Below are positions 25,844 through 34,126 of a stretch of DNA of 64,000 nt, piece by piece (position 1 is the stretch's first letter; every line of letters begins with the position of its first letter). Made by a program: the position numbers and the translations under genes. The DNA is from SZUA-430 sp044220975 (GTDB lineage Bacteria > Pseudomonadota > Alphaproteobacteria > Micropepsales > Micropepsaceae), in contig JBGAPZ010000017.1 of the NCBI GenBank assembly GCA_044220975.1, positions 5,948 to 69,947 on the forward strand. The letters run 5' to 3'. The notes below the pieces were generated by a model. The model made no database searches. It worked only from the letters and a program-made list of their open reading frames with translations, and was not told where the DNA came from.

Positions 25844-26305
25844 TCAGTTCAAAACGCCGGGCCAGTTTTTGTCGGCCTTGGCGATAAAGCCGGGGATGTC
25901 CTTCTCCCACTTCGCCTGCACCGAGCCATCGTAGTTCAGGTAGAGCTTGCCGTTGACGATCTTCCAGAACTGCGGATCGCCGGAGGCCGTATAACCTTGG
26001 CTAACCGCCCACGCGCAGTAGCCACCGTACTGCGGCGCATAGGCTGCCGGGGTCGCGCGGAACGCATCGAGATTTTCCTTGGACGCAAAGCGCCACGTCG
26101 CGCCCTGGTATTGGGTCGAGAACTGGGCATTGCCGGCCACCGGATGGCCCGCTTTGAAATAGGCAACCGGGTCATACCCGCCGACCGCCAGCGACGAGAA
26201 CGTGCCGGTATAGACGTCGGCATCACGGGCCAATGCGGCCGGCGCAGAAAACAAAGCGGCAGCTAGCGCAAACGCGCCGAAGAGGTTCGAAAAAACGGGC
26301 TTCAT
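25844..26305 (-). CDS. Secreted YHS domain protein
   Basis: 153 residues with a signal peptide (residues 5-26, ALA-R) and a YHS domain: SLAVGGYDPVAYFKAGHPVAGN, WRFASKENLDAFRATPAAYAPQYGGYCAWAVSQGY. YHS domains are small metal-binding modules. This secreted type is often found beside ECF sigma factor and redox genes. AGGAGAT precedes ATG 26305. It is divergent from the sigma factor gene, so it may belong to the same regulon. Confidence 0.88.
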   Translation of the reverse strand: MKPVFSNLFGAFALAAALFSAPAALARDADVYTGTFSSLAVGGYDPVAYFKAGHPVAGNAQFSTQYQGATWRFASKENLDAFRATPAAYAPQYGGYCAWAVSQGYTASGDPQFWKIVNGKLYLNYDGSVQAKWEKDIPGFIAKADKNWPGVLN

Positions 26306-26394
26306 AGGGGTTATCTCCTAGGTTTTCTGGGTCTGCGTAAGGTTGTTCGGTCGGCTAAGGACAAAAGTTTCGCGCGTCACAGACACGTGATCGC

Positions 26395-26419
26395 GCAACG
26401 TTTCCTGATTTTGAGCGAA
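26395..26419 (+). promoter_or_regulatory. Candidate ECF-type promoter upstream of the sigma factor gene
   Basis: GCAACG at 26395-26400 and CGAA at 26416-26419 are separated by 15 bases. This resembles the -35 AAC and -10 CGAA pattern of ECF sigma factors that control themselves, including the Caulobacter SigF type (GTAACC then CGAA). The assignment is by eye and the spacing is one base short of the usual 16. Confidence 0.35.
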
Positions 26420-26485
26420 CTGAAAGGTATGAGGACGATAGCTTTCAGGACCGGACCTTCCATTGACGAGACGCGTGCGTTCGTG

Positions 26486-27100
26486 ATGATCGCGCCGGTC
26501 ATCGAGGGATTCTGGGCGCTCGTGCAACAAGACGACGAGGCGAGCGAAAAAGCATCCGTCCGCTGGCAGCGCCTGATGGTGGCGGCGCAAGCGGGCGACC
26601 AGCGCGCATACAGTAGCTTCCTCAAAGAAGCGGCCGTCTTCGTTCGCGTGATCGCCAGGCGCTATCACCGCGATGCGGGTTTGGTCGAAGACGTGGTGCA
26701 AGAAACGTTGCTCAGCCTGCATCGCATCCGCCGAACTTACGAGCCGGGCCGCCCGGTCGAACCCTGGGTCGCAGCGGTCGCCAAAGCCCGCGCGATCGAC
26801 GCGTTGCGCGCGCGCACGCGACGCGCCGCAGTCGAAACCGAAACAACCGACGCTGCGCACGAAATCGCTGACCCTGCGACCGGTATCGACGCACAACACG
26901 AAACGCGGACCGAAGTTGCCGCCGCTCTGGCCGCCCTCCCCGCTGGTCAGCGTGCCGCCGTGCGCATGCTGAAAATCGAAGAACTCTCCCTCGCCGAAGC
27001 CTCGGCACTGAGCGGTCAATCCGTACCCGCTCTGAAATCGTTGCTGCACCGCGCGATGCTGTCGCTACGCGCGGCGTTGAAAGGTGACGGCGATGCGTGA
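26486..27100 (+). CDS. ECF-family RNA polymerase sigma factor
   Basis: 204 residues from ATG 26486; the frame opens earlier (ATG 26429), but that start would sit almost on the putative promoter and has a badly spaced ribosome site. Sigma region 2 includes FVRVIARRYHRDAGLVEDVVQETLLSLHRIRRTY, and region 4 includes ALPAGQRAAVRMLKIEELSLAEASALSGQSVPALKSLLHRAMLSLR. Its stop overlaps the NrsF-like gene by eight bases. Pairing with a DUF1109 protein places it with the SigF group, which in Caulobacter responds to heavy metal and oxidative stress. Confidence 0.88.
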   Translation: MIAPVIEGFWALVQQDDEASEKASVRWQRLMVAAQAGDQRAYSSFLKEAAVFVRVIARRYHRDAGLVEDVVQETLLSLHRIRRTYEPGRPVEPWVAAVAKARAIDALRARTRRAAVETETTDAAHEIADPATGIDAQHETRTEVAAALAALPAGQRAAVRMLKIEELSLAEASALSGQSVPALKSLLHRAMLSLRAALKGDGDA

Positions 27101-27737
27101 CACAGACAAACTGATCGAAGACCTGGCGACGAACGCGAAACCGGTGAAGCCTCTCGCCCCGCCGTTCCTGCGCGCAGGCATCTTGCTCGCTGGACTACTC
27201 GCGGTCATGGCGGCACTCGCCGCATTCGGCGGACAAGAGACCGAAACCCTCGCGCATCTCGCGAACATGCCATTCACACTCGACCTCGCAGGTGCCTTGC
27301 TCGCAGCCATAGGCGCGACTGTGGCGGCCGTGATGCTGTCCATCCCCGGGCGCTCGCAAACATGGGCGTACTTACCCCTGCCCGGCCTCGCACTGTGGCT
27401 CGCCGGCGGCGCTTTCGAATGCTACGAGCAAGTGGCCGACCTCGGCTACGCACCAACGTCGATTTTCGCAAGCCGCGACTGCTTCCTCTTCATCGTGACC
27501 GCGGGCCTACCGGCTGCGGTTGCAGTCTACGTCTTCCTCCGCCGCCATCTGGCGATCGACGCCGTGCGCGTGACAGCGCTCGCCACACTCGGTAGCGCAC
27601 TCCTTGCCGCCGCGCTGCTCCAATTCGTCCACGCCCACAAAACCAATCCGGTCGACTTCGCCACTCACATCGTCGCCGTGATCTTGCTGATGCTGTTTGC
27701 GATGACATTGGCCCAGTTCGACGCAAGACGCCGCTAG
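27093..27737 (+). CDS. nrsF: NrsF family (DUF1109) membrane anti-sigma factor
   Basis: 214 residues from ATG 27093 with AAAGGTG upstream. A short cytoplasmic N-terminus (LIEDLATNAKPVKPLAPPFLRA) precedes six membrane helices. Conserved cysteines in GAFECYEQV and FASRDCFLFI match the pair needed for signal response in Caulobacter NrsF. It should hold the preceding sigma factor at the membrane until stress. The stop TAG shares the CTAG tetranucleotide with the convergent GH84 gene. Confidence 0.85.
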   Translation: MRDTDKLIEDLATNAKPVKPLAPPFLRAGILLAGLLAVMAALAAFGGQETETLAHLANMPFTLDLAGALLAAIGATVAAVMLSIPGRSQTWAYLPLPGLALWLAGGAFECYEQVADLGYAPTSIFASRDCFLFIVTAGLPAAVAVYVFLRRHLAIDAVRVTALATLGSALLAAALLQFVHAHKTNPVDFATHIVAVILLMLFAMTLAQFDARRR

Positions 27738-28804
27738 CTCGTCAACATCTCTTCGCTCGTAATCGCGTATTTGCCGTCGAGCCAAGCGACAATCTCCTGC
27801 GCCGCAGGATGCGCATGCGCAGCCCACTTCGCCCGCAAACGCTGTGTGCGCTCACCAAGATTTCCAAGCCCCGCATCTTGAAGCGATAGAATGTCGTTCT
27901 CCAACAGCTTCGCACACTCACCGCCTAGTATGGCGCGCGCTGCAGCTCGAAACGACGCCATGTAGCAGTAGCGATCGCCTTGCGCATAACTATCGACGAG
28001 CGTGAGCGCCGGGATCAAACTCAAATGCGGCTGGAGCGCCGGATTGATCGCATGCGCCGCGACGTGTGGCGCAATCGTGGCCGGCCGTCCGGTGAACCCG
28101 CGCAAGTGTAGGAACTGCGACATGCGCGGCCCGTCATTGACCGGATAGTTGTCCCAGAGAAACGGCTTCCGCCGCAGCTTCCCCTCGACATCCCGCAAAT
28201 GGCCCGGTGAAAACGCGCGCGCACAAACCTCCTCGCCGGTCCAGAAAACCTCGACGCTGGGATCGAGCAAGCGCCCCAAGTCTTCGAGATAGTTCGCAGG
28301 CCGCATCCCGAACACGCGGTCGAGCACGGCGTCGTCCGTGTAATAGGACGGACACATAATCAGCCGCGACGCCTTCGTACAGCCGGCTACGAACGCAACG
28401 ATATTCGCCTGCCGCGCTGCGAGATCCGGAATGTCGCCACGCATGTCGTCGAACAAGATCGCTAGATCGTCGAGGCCAAGCGTGTCGAGCTCCACGATGC
28501 GTGCGGCAAGCGCGGCCCGCGCATCATCGTCGAAGTGGCGATAAATCTCGAACGGACTCAACCCCACGCCAAACCGCACGCCCGCCGCGCGGCAAGCGGC
28601 AGCGAACGCGGCCAGCGCCTCATGCGTTGCCTGTGGGTGCGGCTCCCGCCACCGCCGGCGCAAGAATGCATCAGCCTTCGGCGCATAGATGAAGAAGCGA
28701 TAGCCGTGCCCGGCCAATGCCTGGATCACGCTCGTCCGATCCGCCCAGCTCCACGGCGCGCCGAAATAGCCTTCGATGATGCCGAGTTCGGGTGCGTTGC
28801 TCAT
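27734..28804 (-). CDS. GH84 family beta-N-acetylglucosaminidase (O-GlcNAcase/hyaluronidase-like)
   Basis: 356 residues from ATG 28804. The TIM barrel starts LGIIEGYFGAPWSWADR, the hallmark of GH84, and the catalytic aspartate pair is in LAILFDDMRGD. FLWDNYPVND is also conserved. These enzymes remove N-acetylglucosamine by substrate-assisted catalysis. There is no signal peptide, so the protein acts in the cytoplasm, unlike many secreted bacterial GH84 enzymes. It may act in amino-sugar recycling; no other such gene adjoins it. Confidence 0.88.
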   Translation of the reverse strand: MSNAPELGIIEGYFGAPWSWADRTSVIQALAGHGYRFFIYAPKADAFLRRRWREPHPQATHEALAAFAAACRAAGVRFGVGLSPFEIYRHFDDDARAALAARIVELDTLGLDDLAILFDDMRGDIPDLAARQANIVAFVAGCTKASRLIMCPSYYTDDAVLDRVFGMRPANYLEDLGRLLDPSVEVFWTGEEVCARAFSPGHLRDVEGKLRRKPFLWDNYPVNDGPRMSQFLHLRGFTGRPATIAPHVAAHAINPALQPHLSLIPALTLVDSYAQGDRYCYMASFRAAARAILGGECAKLLENDILSLQDAGLGNLGERTQRLRAKWAAHAHPAAQEIVAWLDGKYAITSEEMLTS

Positions 28805-28880
28805 GCTGCCGAACCTAACAGCCGCTTGTGGCGCGGACAATTTCGGTTACGCTCGCCCCAAAGATATTGGGAGAAATGTC

Positions 28881-30491
28881 ATGGGTGTCTGGAACTACGG
28901 CGATATCATAGATGCCGTGGCCAAGGTGGTGCCTGCCGGCGCGCCGGCGCTGATCCATGCGGACAAAACCACGACCTGGCTCGAATTCCATGGCCGCACG
29001 AACGCGCTGGCTCGCGGTTTGATCCAAGCCGGCCACCAGCCCGACGATAAGCTCGCGATTCTGATCCGCAACCGCCCCGAATACATGGAAGCCACGATCG
29101 CCGCCTTCAAAGGCCGCTTCGTCCACGTCAACGTGAACTACCGCTACAAGGCTGAGGAGTTGCACTACATCTTCGATAACTCCGATGCCCGTGTCGTCGT
29201 CTACGGCAGCGAATTCGCCCCGATCATCGCCTCCATCCGTGACCGCCTGCCCGGCGTGAAGACATGGCTGCAGGTCGACGTCGACGACACGCCGCGGCCC
29301 GTTTTCGCACAAGACTACGAGGCGTTCGTGACTGCCCACGGCAGTGGCGACCTCGAAATCAAGCGCTCCCCGGATGATCTCTTCTTCCTCTACACCGGCG
29401 GCACCACCGGCATGCCCAAGGGCGTGATGTGGCGCCATCACGACCTGCGCGCGGCGCAGATGAACCCCGCGCTGATGCCGGTCGTTCCGACGACACTTGC
29501 CGAGCACGTGGCAATCGTGCGCGCCGCACCGGCGGCCAGCCGCTTCATTCCTGTCTGCCCGCAAATGCATGGCACCGGGCTTCTAACCTCTTTCGGCGCG
29601 CTCATGGGCGGCGGCTGCGTGATCACGCTGGACTCGGCGACGTTCGATCCGGTGGAACTGTGGGAGGTCTCTGCCAAGCGCAAGGCATCGCAGATGGCGA
29701 TCGTCGGCGACGCCTTCGCCAAACCGATGCTGCGCGCGCTCGACGAAAATCCCGGCCGCTGGGACCTGTCCTCCCTTCTGATGATCGTCTCGTCGGGCAC
29801 GATGTGGTCGCGCGAGGTCAAGCACGGTCTCGTCGCGCACATGCCGCAGGTGACGCTGCTCGACTCGTTCGGCTCGTCCGAAGCCGTCGGCTTTGCCATG
29901 TCGGCAACGACGAAAGACGGCGAAGCGCAGACCGCGAAGTTCACGCTGGGCGCCGACGTCGCGGTCTTCACGGCTGACCACAAGCCCGTGACCGTCGGTT
30001 CGAACGAGCCGGGCTTCATCGCCCGGGGCGGCAACATCCCCGTCGGCTACTGGAAGGACGAGGCGAAAACCGCCAAGACGTTCTTCGTGATCGACGGCCA
30101 ACGCTGGTCGATCCCCGGCGACTACTGCCTCGTCAATGCCGACGGATCGATCACGTTGTTAGGCCGCGGCAGCGCCTGCATCAACACGGCGGGCGAAAAG
30201 GTCTATCCGGAAGAGGTTGAGGAGACACTGAAGCTCCACGACACCGTCGAGGACGCTCTCGTCGTCGGCGTGCCGGACGACAAGTGGGGCAACGCCGTCA
30301 CCGCCGTCGTCGAACTGGCGCCCAGCGCGCGCTTCGACGAAGTTGCGTTGCGTACGCACGTCCGCGAGCACCTCGCAGGCTACAAGACGCCCAAGCGCAT
30401 CCTCGTCGTGCCGCAGATGTTTCGCGCCCCGAACGGCAAAGCCGACTACAAAGCGGCGACCGATTTCGCGCGCTCCAATCTGGGCCTCTGA
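28881..30491 (+). CDS. AMP-forming acyl-CoA synthetase
   Basis: 536 residues from ATG 28881, preceded by GGGAG. The adenylate-forming motifs are present: P-loop LYTGGTTGMPKGV, SFGSSEAVGF, GRGSACINTAGEKVYPEEVEE, and the C-terminal catalytic Lys in APNGKADYK. It activates a carboxylic acid with ATP and CoA; the layout is close to the FadD3-like branch. The acyl-CoA dehydrogenase gene starts four bases after its stop, so the pair should act consecutively on the same acid. Confidence 0.92.
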   Translation: MGVWNYGDIIDAVAKVVPAGAPALIHADKTTTWLEFHGRTNALARGLIQAGHQPDDKLAILIRNRPEYMEATIAAFKGRFVHVNVNYRYKAEELHYIFDNSDARVVVYGSEFAPIIASIRDRLPGVKTWLQVDVDDTPRPVFAQDYEAFVTAHGSGDLEIKRSPDDLFFLYTGGTTGMPKGVMWRHHDLRAAQMNPALMPVVPTTLAEHVAIVRAAPAASRFIPVCPQMHGTGLLTSFGALMGGGCVITLDSATFDPVELWEVSAKRKASQMAIVGDAFAKPMLRALDENPGRWDLSSLLMIVSSGTMWSREVKHGLVAHMPQVTLLDSFGSSEAVGFAMSATTKDGEAQTAKFTLGADVAVFTADHKPVTVGSNEPGFIARGGNIPVGYWKDEAKTAKTFFVIDGQRWSIPGDYCLVNADGSITLLGRGSACINTAGEKVYPEEVEETLKLHDTVEDALVVGVPDDKWGNAVTAVVELAPSARFDEVALRTHVREHLAGYKTPKRILVVPQMFRAPNGKADYKAATDFARSNLGL

Positions 30492-30494
30492 CCT

Positions 30495-31607
30495 ATGCAC
30501 GAGATCGTTGAAGCAGCTTCCCGCTTTGCCACAACGCACGTCGCACCCAACGCCGCCAAATGGGCGCGCGAAGGACGCATGCAGGTCGATGCCCTCAAAG
30601 CCGCGGCCGCGCAAGGACTTCTTTCCTTCCAAGCGCCGCACGCCTGGGGCGGCCTTGAAATCGGCTTTGCGGACAAGCTGAAGCTGCTCGAAACACTTGC
30701 CCGCCACTCCTATGACTTCGCCTTCAGTCTCACAAACACAGCCGGTTGTGCCGCAAACATTGCAGCGACGATGCCGCGCGCGGTCGCCGAACGCTATGTC
30801 CCGGCGATGCTGAAAGGCGAACGCTTCGGCGGCAGCGCCTTGAGCGAACCCAACGCCGGCAGCGATTTCGCGGGCATCAAGACTCGCGCGGTGAAAGACG
30901 GCGACGGATGGCGGCTCACCGGCGAAAAAGGCTGGATCACGAACGCAGCCTTCGGCGATGTCTTTGTCACATACGCCCAAACCGACCCCGCGCAAGGCTG
31001 GCGCGGCATCGGCTGCTTCCTCGTCGACGGCACACGCGAAGGCTTTAGCCGCGTCGCCGCCGAGCAGCTCGCCGGTGGGGGCGTCATCGGCGCAGGCGGC
31101 TTTTGCTTGAAAAACTACCGCGTCGCTGCGGACGAAGTCGTCGCCCCACCCGGTCAGGCGTTCCGCCGCGCGATGGCCAGCGTCAACCAAGCCCGCACCT
31201 ACGTCGCCGCCATGTGCGTCGCCATGGTCGATGCATGCCTCGACACGGCGATCGCTTACGGCAGATCGCGAGAGGCGTTCGGAAGCCCGCTCGCGACAAA
31301 GCAAGGATGGCGCTGGATGGCCGCCGACATCGCAACCGACGCCGAAGCCGCCCGTCAACTTGTGGCGTCAGCTGCAGTCAAGATCATCGCCAACGAAGAC
31401 GCCGCACTCGCCTCGGCCCACGCAAAAAAATTCGCAACGCGCATGGCGGTTCAACGCATCTCGGACGCTTGTCAACTGATGGGTGCCGCGGGCTTGCGCG
31501 AGGAATATCCGTTCCTCCGCCACCTCGCCTCGGCGCGCGTAGCGAGCTACACGGACGGCTCCACCGAAATGCAGAACGAACGGATAGCGGCGATCCTGCT
31601 CGGCTAA
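30495..31607 (+). CDS. Acyl-CoA dehydrogenase
   Basis: 370 residues with the full ACAD fold: SALSEPNAGSDFAG and TGEKGWITNAAFGDVF for FAD and substrate binding, YGRSREAFGSPLATKQ for the middle helix, and YTDGSTEMQNERI at the C-terminus. The position of the usual catalytic Glu (Y-E-G-T in medium-chain enzymes) is Asp here. It oxidises an acyl-CoA to the enoyl-CoA with electrons passed to ETF. It is coupled to the acyl-CoA synthetase. Confidence 0.9.
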   Translation: MHEIVEAASRFATTHVAPNAAKWAREGRMQVDALKAAAAQGLLSFQAPHAWGGLEIGFADKLKLLETLARHSYDFAFSLTNTAGCAANIAATMPRAVAERYVPAMLKGERFGGSALSEPNAGSDFAGIKTRAVKDGDGWRLTGEKGWITNAAFGDVFVTYAQTDPAQGWRGIGCFLVDGTREGFSRVAAEQLAGGGVIGAGGFCLKNYRVAADEVVAPPGQAFRRAMASVNQARTYVAAMCVAMVDACLDTAIAYGRSREAFGSPLATKQGWRWMAADIATDAEAARQLVASAAVKIIANEDAALASAHAKKFATRMAVQRISDACQLMGAAGLREEYPFLRHLASARVASYTDGSTEMQNERIAAILLG

Positions 31608-31700
31608 AAGCGAACCCGATCCGGCCGCCGGCGTGATTGGCCCCCACCCAAAGAGCAGCCGAAAGTCTCGCCAAACGCCGCATCGTTGGCAAGCGGTTCC

Positions 31701-32120
31701 CTACTCCTTCGGCCCGTACTGGTCGGCCAAATACGCCTCGGCGCCTTCAACATTGGGGACCCAATGATGACGGCTCACCCCGAAAAGCGAGCGCACGGGC
31801 TTGGTAAACCCCGGATCGGCGAAAGCCCCAACGGCGATGCCGACAGTATTGGGGTCGAGCGAAAGGTCCCAAAAAACGGACGAGCCGCACTTCGGGCAAA
31901 AATGAAATGTCATCCGCCCGCCTCGCTCCGTAGCGCGCGTGAACGTCTTCGTCTCACCTTCCACCGCGATCATCTGAGAGCGATCGAAGTTCGCGTTGTC
32001 GCTGAACACGCTGCCCGTGCGCCGCTGACACTGGAAGCAGTGGCAGACGGCGACGCGCTGAGGCTCGCCCCGAACCTTCACGCGCAAACTTCCGCAGCAG
32101 CAAATCGCGGTCCGTTCCAT
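31701..32120 (-). CDS. GFA family protein (second copy)
   Basis: 139 residues with the zinc cysteines CCCGSLRV, CHCFQCQRRTGS and FCPKCGSSVFW of the GFA/CENP-V fold. It is only distantly similar to the 21115-21516 protein. It lies eight bases after the MFS gene stop on the same strand, so it is the last gene of that unit. Reaction unknown. Confidence 0.87.
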   Translation of the reverse strand: MERTAICCCGSLRVKVRGEPQRVAVCHCFQCQRRTGSVFSDNANFDRSQMIAVEGETKTFTRATERGGRMTFHFCPKCGSSVFWDLSLDPNTVGIAVGAFADPGFTKPVRSLFGVSRHHWVPNVEGAEAYLADQYGPKE

Positions 32121-32128
32121 GGGAACTC

Positions 32129-33373
32129 CTACTCCGGCTTTAGGTCGCCCAGTCTATCGACCTTGCGCAACGCGGGAAACCAGTATGCCCAAAGGCCCAC
32201 GACGGCGAGCGTTCCAACTCCGCCCACGACAACCGCGCGAATCGTTCCCCACCACGCCGCCGTCAAACCGGACTCGAACTCCCCAAGCTCATTCGACGCC
32301 CCGATAAAGAGCATGTTCACGGCGCTCACCCGCCCGCGCATGTGATCGGGTGTGATCAGCGTTGTGAGCGAATGCCGCACGTTCACCGACACCATGTCCG
32401 CCGCCCCAAGTATGGCCAACATTGCGAGCGACAAATAGAAATTCTCCGACAACCCGAACACGATGGTGGCAACGCCGAAAATCGCGACACAGCCGAACAT
32501 CTTGAGCCCCGCGTGCCGGCCAATGGGCATCGCCGTCAATACCACCGACATGACCGCCGCCCCGATCGCAGGCCCCGCTTTCAAGATGCCGAACCCGAGC
32601 GCGCCCACATGAAGCACATTGTTCGCAAAGAACGGCAGCAAAGCGGTCGCACCGCCGAGCAGGACCGCGAAGAGATCGAGCGAGATCGCGCCGAATATTT
32701 CCCGCCGCCGCCGCACGAAGACGACGCCTTCGCGCACGCGCTCGAAGAGCGAACCGCCGGTCTCCAAACGAGGCCGCACGTTTGCATTGATCGCATACAT
32801 GACCGCCGCACTCGAAACGAACAAGCCAAACGAAATCGCGTACGCGGCGCTCGCGCCAAGCGTCAGAATCGCGCCGCCTAGCGCGGGCCCCGAGATCACA
32901 GCCACCTGAAAGACGGTCGAGGACACCGAAATGGCGCGCGGCAATTCTTGGACGGAAACGATTTGCGGCAGGAACGATTGCGACGCCGGCGCCGAGAATG
33001 CGCGCGCCGCGCCGAACACAAGAAGCGTCGCGAAATATGGCCATGTATCCGTTACGCCGCCCACGGTCAGAGCTATAAAGATGAGCGAGCACAAGGCTTC
33101 GACCGCGTAGCTCGCCGCCAGGATACGCCGCCGCTCGAACCGGTCCGCAACATCGCCCGCATACAAAGTGAGCGCAAACATCGGCACGAATTGCGCGAGG
33201 CCTACGAGGCCCAACGCGAACGGATCGTTCGTTAGCTTGAAGATGTGCCAGGCGACCGCCGTTGCTTGCACCTGCATGGCAACGCTGCCCGCAAACCGCG
33301 AGGCGAGAAAGAGCTTGAGATTGCGCGTGAAAATGGTTCGAACCCGATTACTTCGTCTTGAGCGAGGCGGCAA
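32129..33373 (-). CDS. MFS transporter (enterobactin-exporter-like, MFS_3 type)
   Basis: 414 residues, twelve predicted helices, with loop 2-3 DVADRFERRRILAASY (MFS motif A variant) and the N-terminal NLKLFLASRFAGSVAMQ typical of the EntS/MFS_3 group. It probably exports a small molecule. The only usable start is TTG 33373, which overlaps the preceding small membrane protein by 26 bases; the next Met is inside helix one. The GGTTCGAACCC in the 5' part looks like a tRNA T-arm but is coding. Confidence 0.85.
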   Translation of the reverse strand: MPPRSRRSNRVRTIFTRNLKLFLASRFAGSVAMQVQATAVAWHIFKLTNDPFALGLVGLAQFVPMFALTLYAGDVADRFERRRILAASYAVEALCSLIFIALTVGGVTDTWPYFATLLVFGAARAFSAPASQSFLPQIVSVQELPRAISVSSTVFQVAVISGPALGGAILTLGASAAYAISFGLFVSSAAVMYAINANVRPRLETGGSLFERVREGVVFVRRRREIFGAISLDLFAVLLGGATALLPFFANNVLHVGALGFGILKAGPAIGAAVMSVVLTAMPIGRHAGLKMFGCVAIFGVATIVFGLSENFYLSLAMLAILGAADMVSVNVRHSLTTLITPDHMRGRVSAVNMLFIGASNELGEFESGLTAAWWGTIRAVVVGGVGTLAVVGLWAYWFPALRKVDRLGDLKPE

Positions 33374-33566
33374 AGGCTCGAATGGCCGCGGTGATCACAA
33401 CGGCGACAGCAAGCACGGCGATCACGACCCAAGATCCAAAGTCGAACCGCTTGCCCTCTTCAAGATAGCGCGCCAATCCGAACCCGAGGAGCGACACGAC
33501 GACGAACACGGCGCCGATCCTCAGCGTTTGGAAAAACTTTCCGCGCGGCGTTTTGGGCGTGGTCAT
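33348..33566 (-). CDS. Small two-helix membrane protein
   Basis: 72 residues: a basic N-terminus (PKTPRGKFFQTLR), helix at about 17-33, a charged loop LEEGKRFD, and helix at about 44-66. No family was recognised. The ATG follows the stop of the upstream membrane protein with no gap (TGA-ATG), and its 3' end overlaps the MFS gene, so all three are translationally linked. Confidence 0.6.
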   Translation of the reverse strand: MTTPKTPRGKFFQTLRIGAVFVVVSLLGFGLARYLEEGKRFDFGSWVVIAVLAVAVVITAAIRAFAASLKTK

Positions 33567-34040
33567 TCAGGCTGCACGCGGCCGGGTGAGGACCGCAAAC
33601 ACAAGGCCCGCGAGTAAGCCAACCATCATCTGCGCGCCAAGTCCCATGCCGCGTGCACCGAACACGCCGACCGTCCCGACCGTCGCCCGAAGAGCCGTGA
33701 AAAGAACGAAGATCGCAACCGCGCCCGCCACCGCGAAAACGATCTCGCGCATACCCGTGAACCGGGAAACCAGGCCAGCTGCTAGGAACGCAATCAACAA
33801 TGCTACGCCCGCGAGCACGCCATATGGCGGCGCGTTAGCGGCGGCGCCAACTTCCATGTTGATGATGTCATGCCAGATCCAGCCCAGCCGGTCGCCAATT
33901 GAAAGCGCGGCCGGTGTCCCACCGTCCGCTTGCGACGCTGCCGAAAGCCACGCCTCTTGCACGAACAGCGAATGCGCGACGGCGCCCAACACCGCCATCG
34001 TCAAAGCTGCAATCAGAAACGCGACAAGTCTGCGCACCAT
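33567..34040 (-). CDS. Four-helix membrane protein of unknown function
   Basis: 157 residues from ATG 34040 with GGAG eight bases upstream (an ATG at 34055 is possible). Helices are at about 5-24, 68-88, 95-115 and 130-150. A periplasmic loop of about 40 residues contains GDRLGWIWHDIINMEVG. No known family was recognised. It heads a run of four minus-strand genes ending with the second GFA gene. Confidence 0.6.
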   Translation of the reverse strand: MVRRLVAFLIAALTMAVLGAVAHSLFVQEAWLSAASQADGGTPAALSIGDRLGWIWHDIINMEVGAAANAPPYGVLAGVALLIAFLAAGLVSRFTGMREIVFAVAGAVAIFVLFTALRATVGTVGVFGARGMGLGAQMMVGLLAGLVFAVLTRPRAA

Positions 34041-34126
34041 GGGACCGATCTCCATTAGCAAAGCTCGCTTTGCTTATGCCCCGAAATAGGGTCAGATGTC
34101 TCTAGGGACATAGGAGCTTTCCGGAA

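Noticed and set aside
33334..33344. GGTTCGAACCC, resembling a tRNA T-arm
   Set aside because: No acceptor stem, anticodon arm or CCA could be built around it; it lies in the MFS coding sequence.
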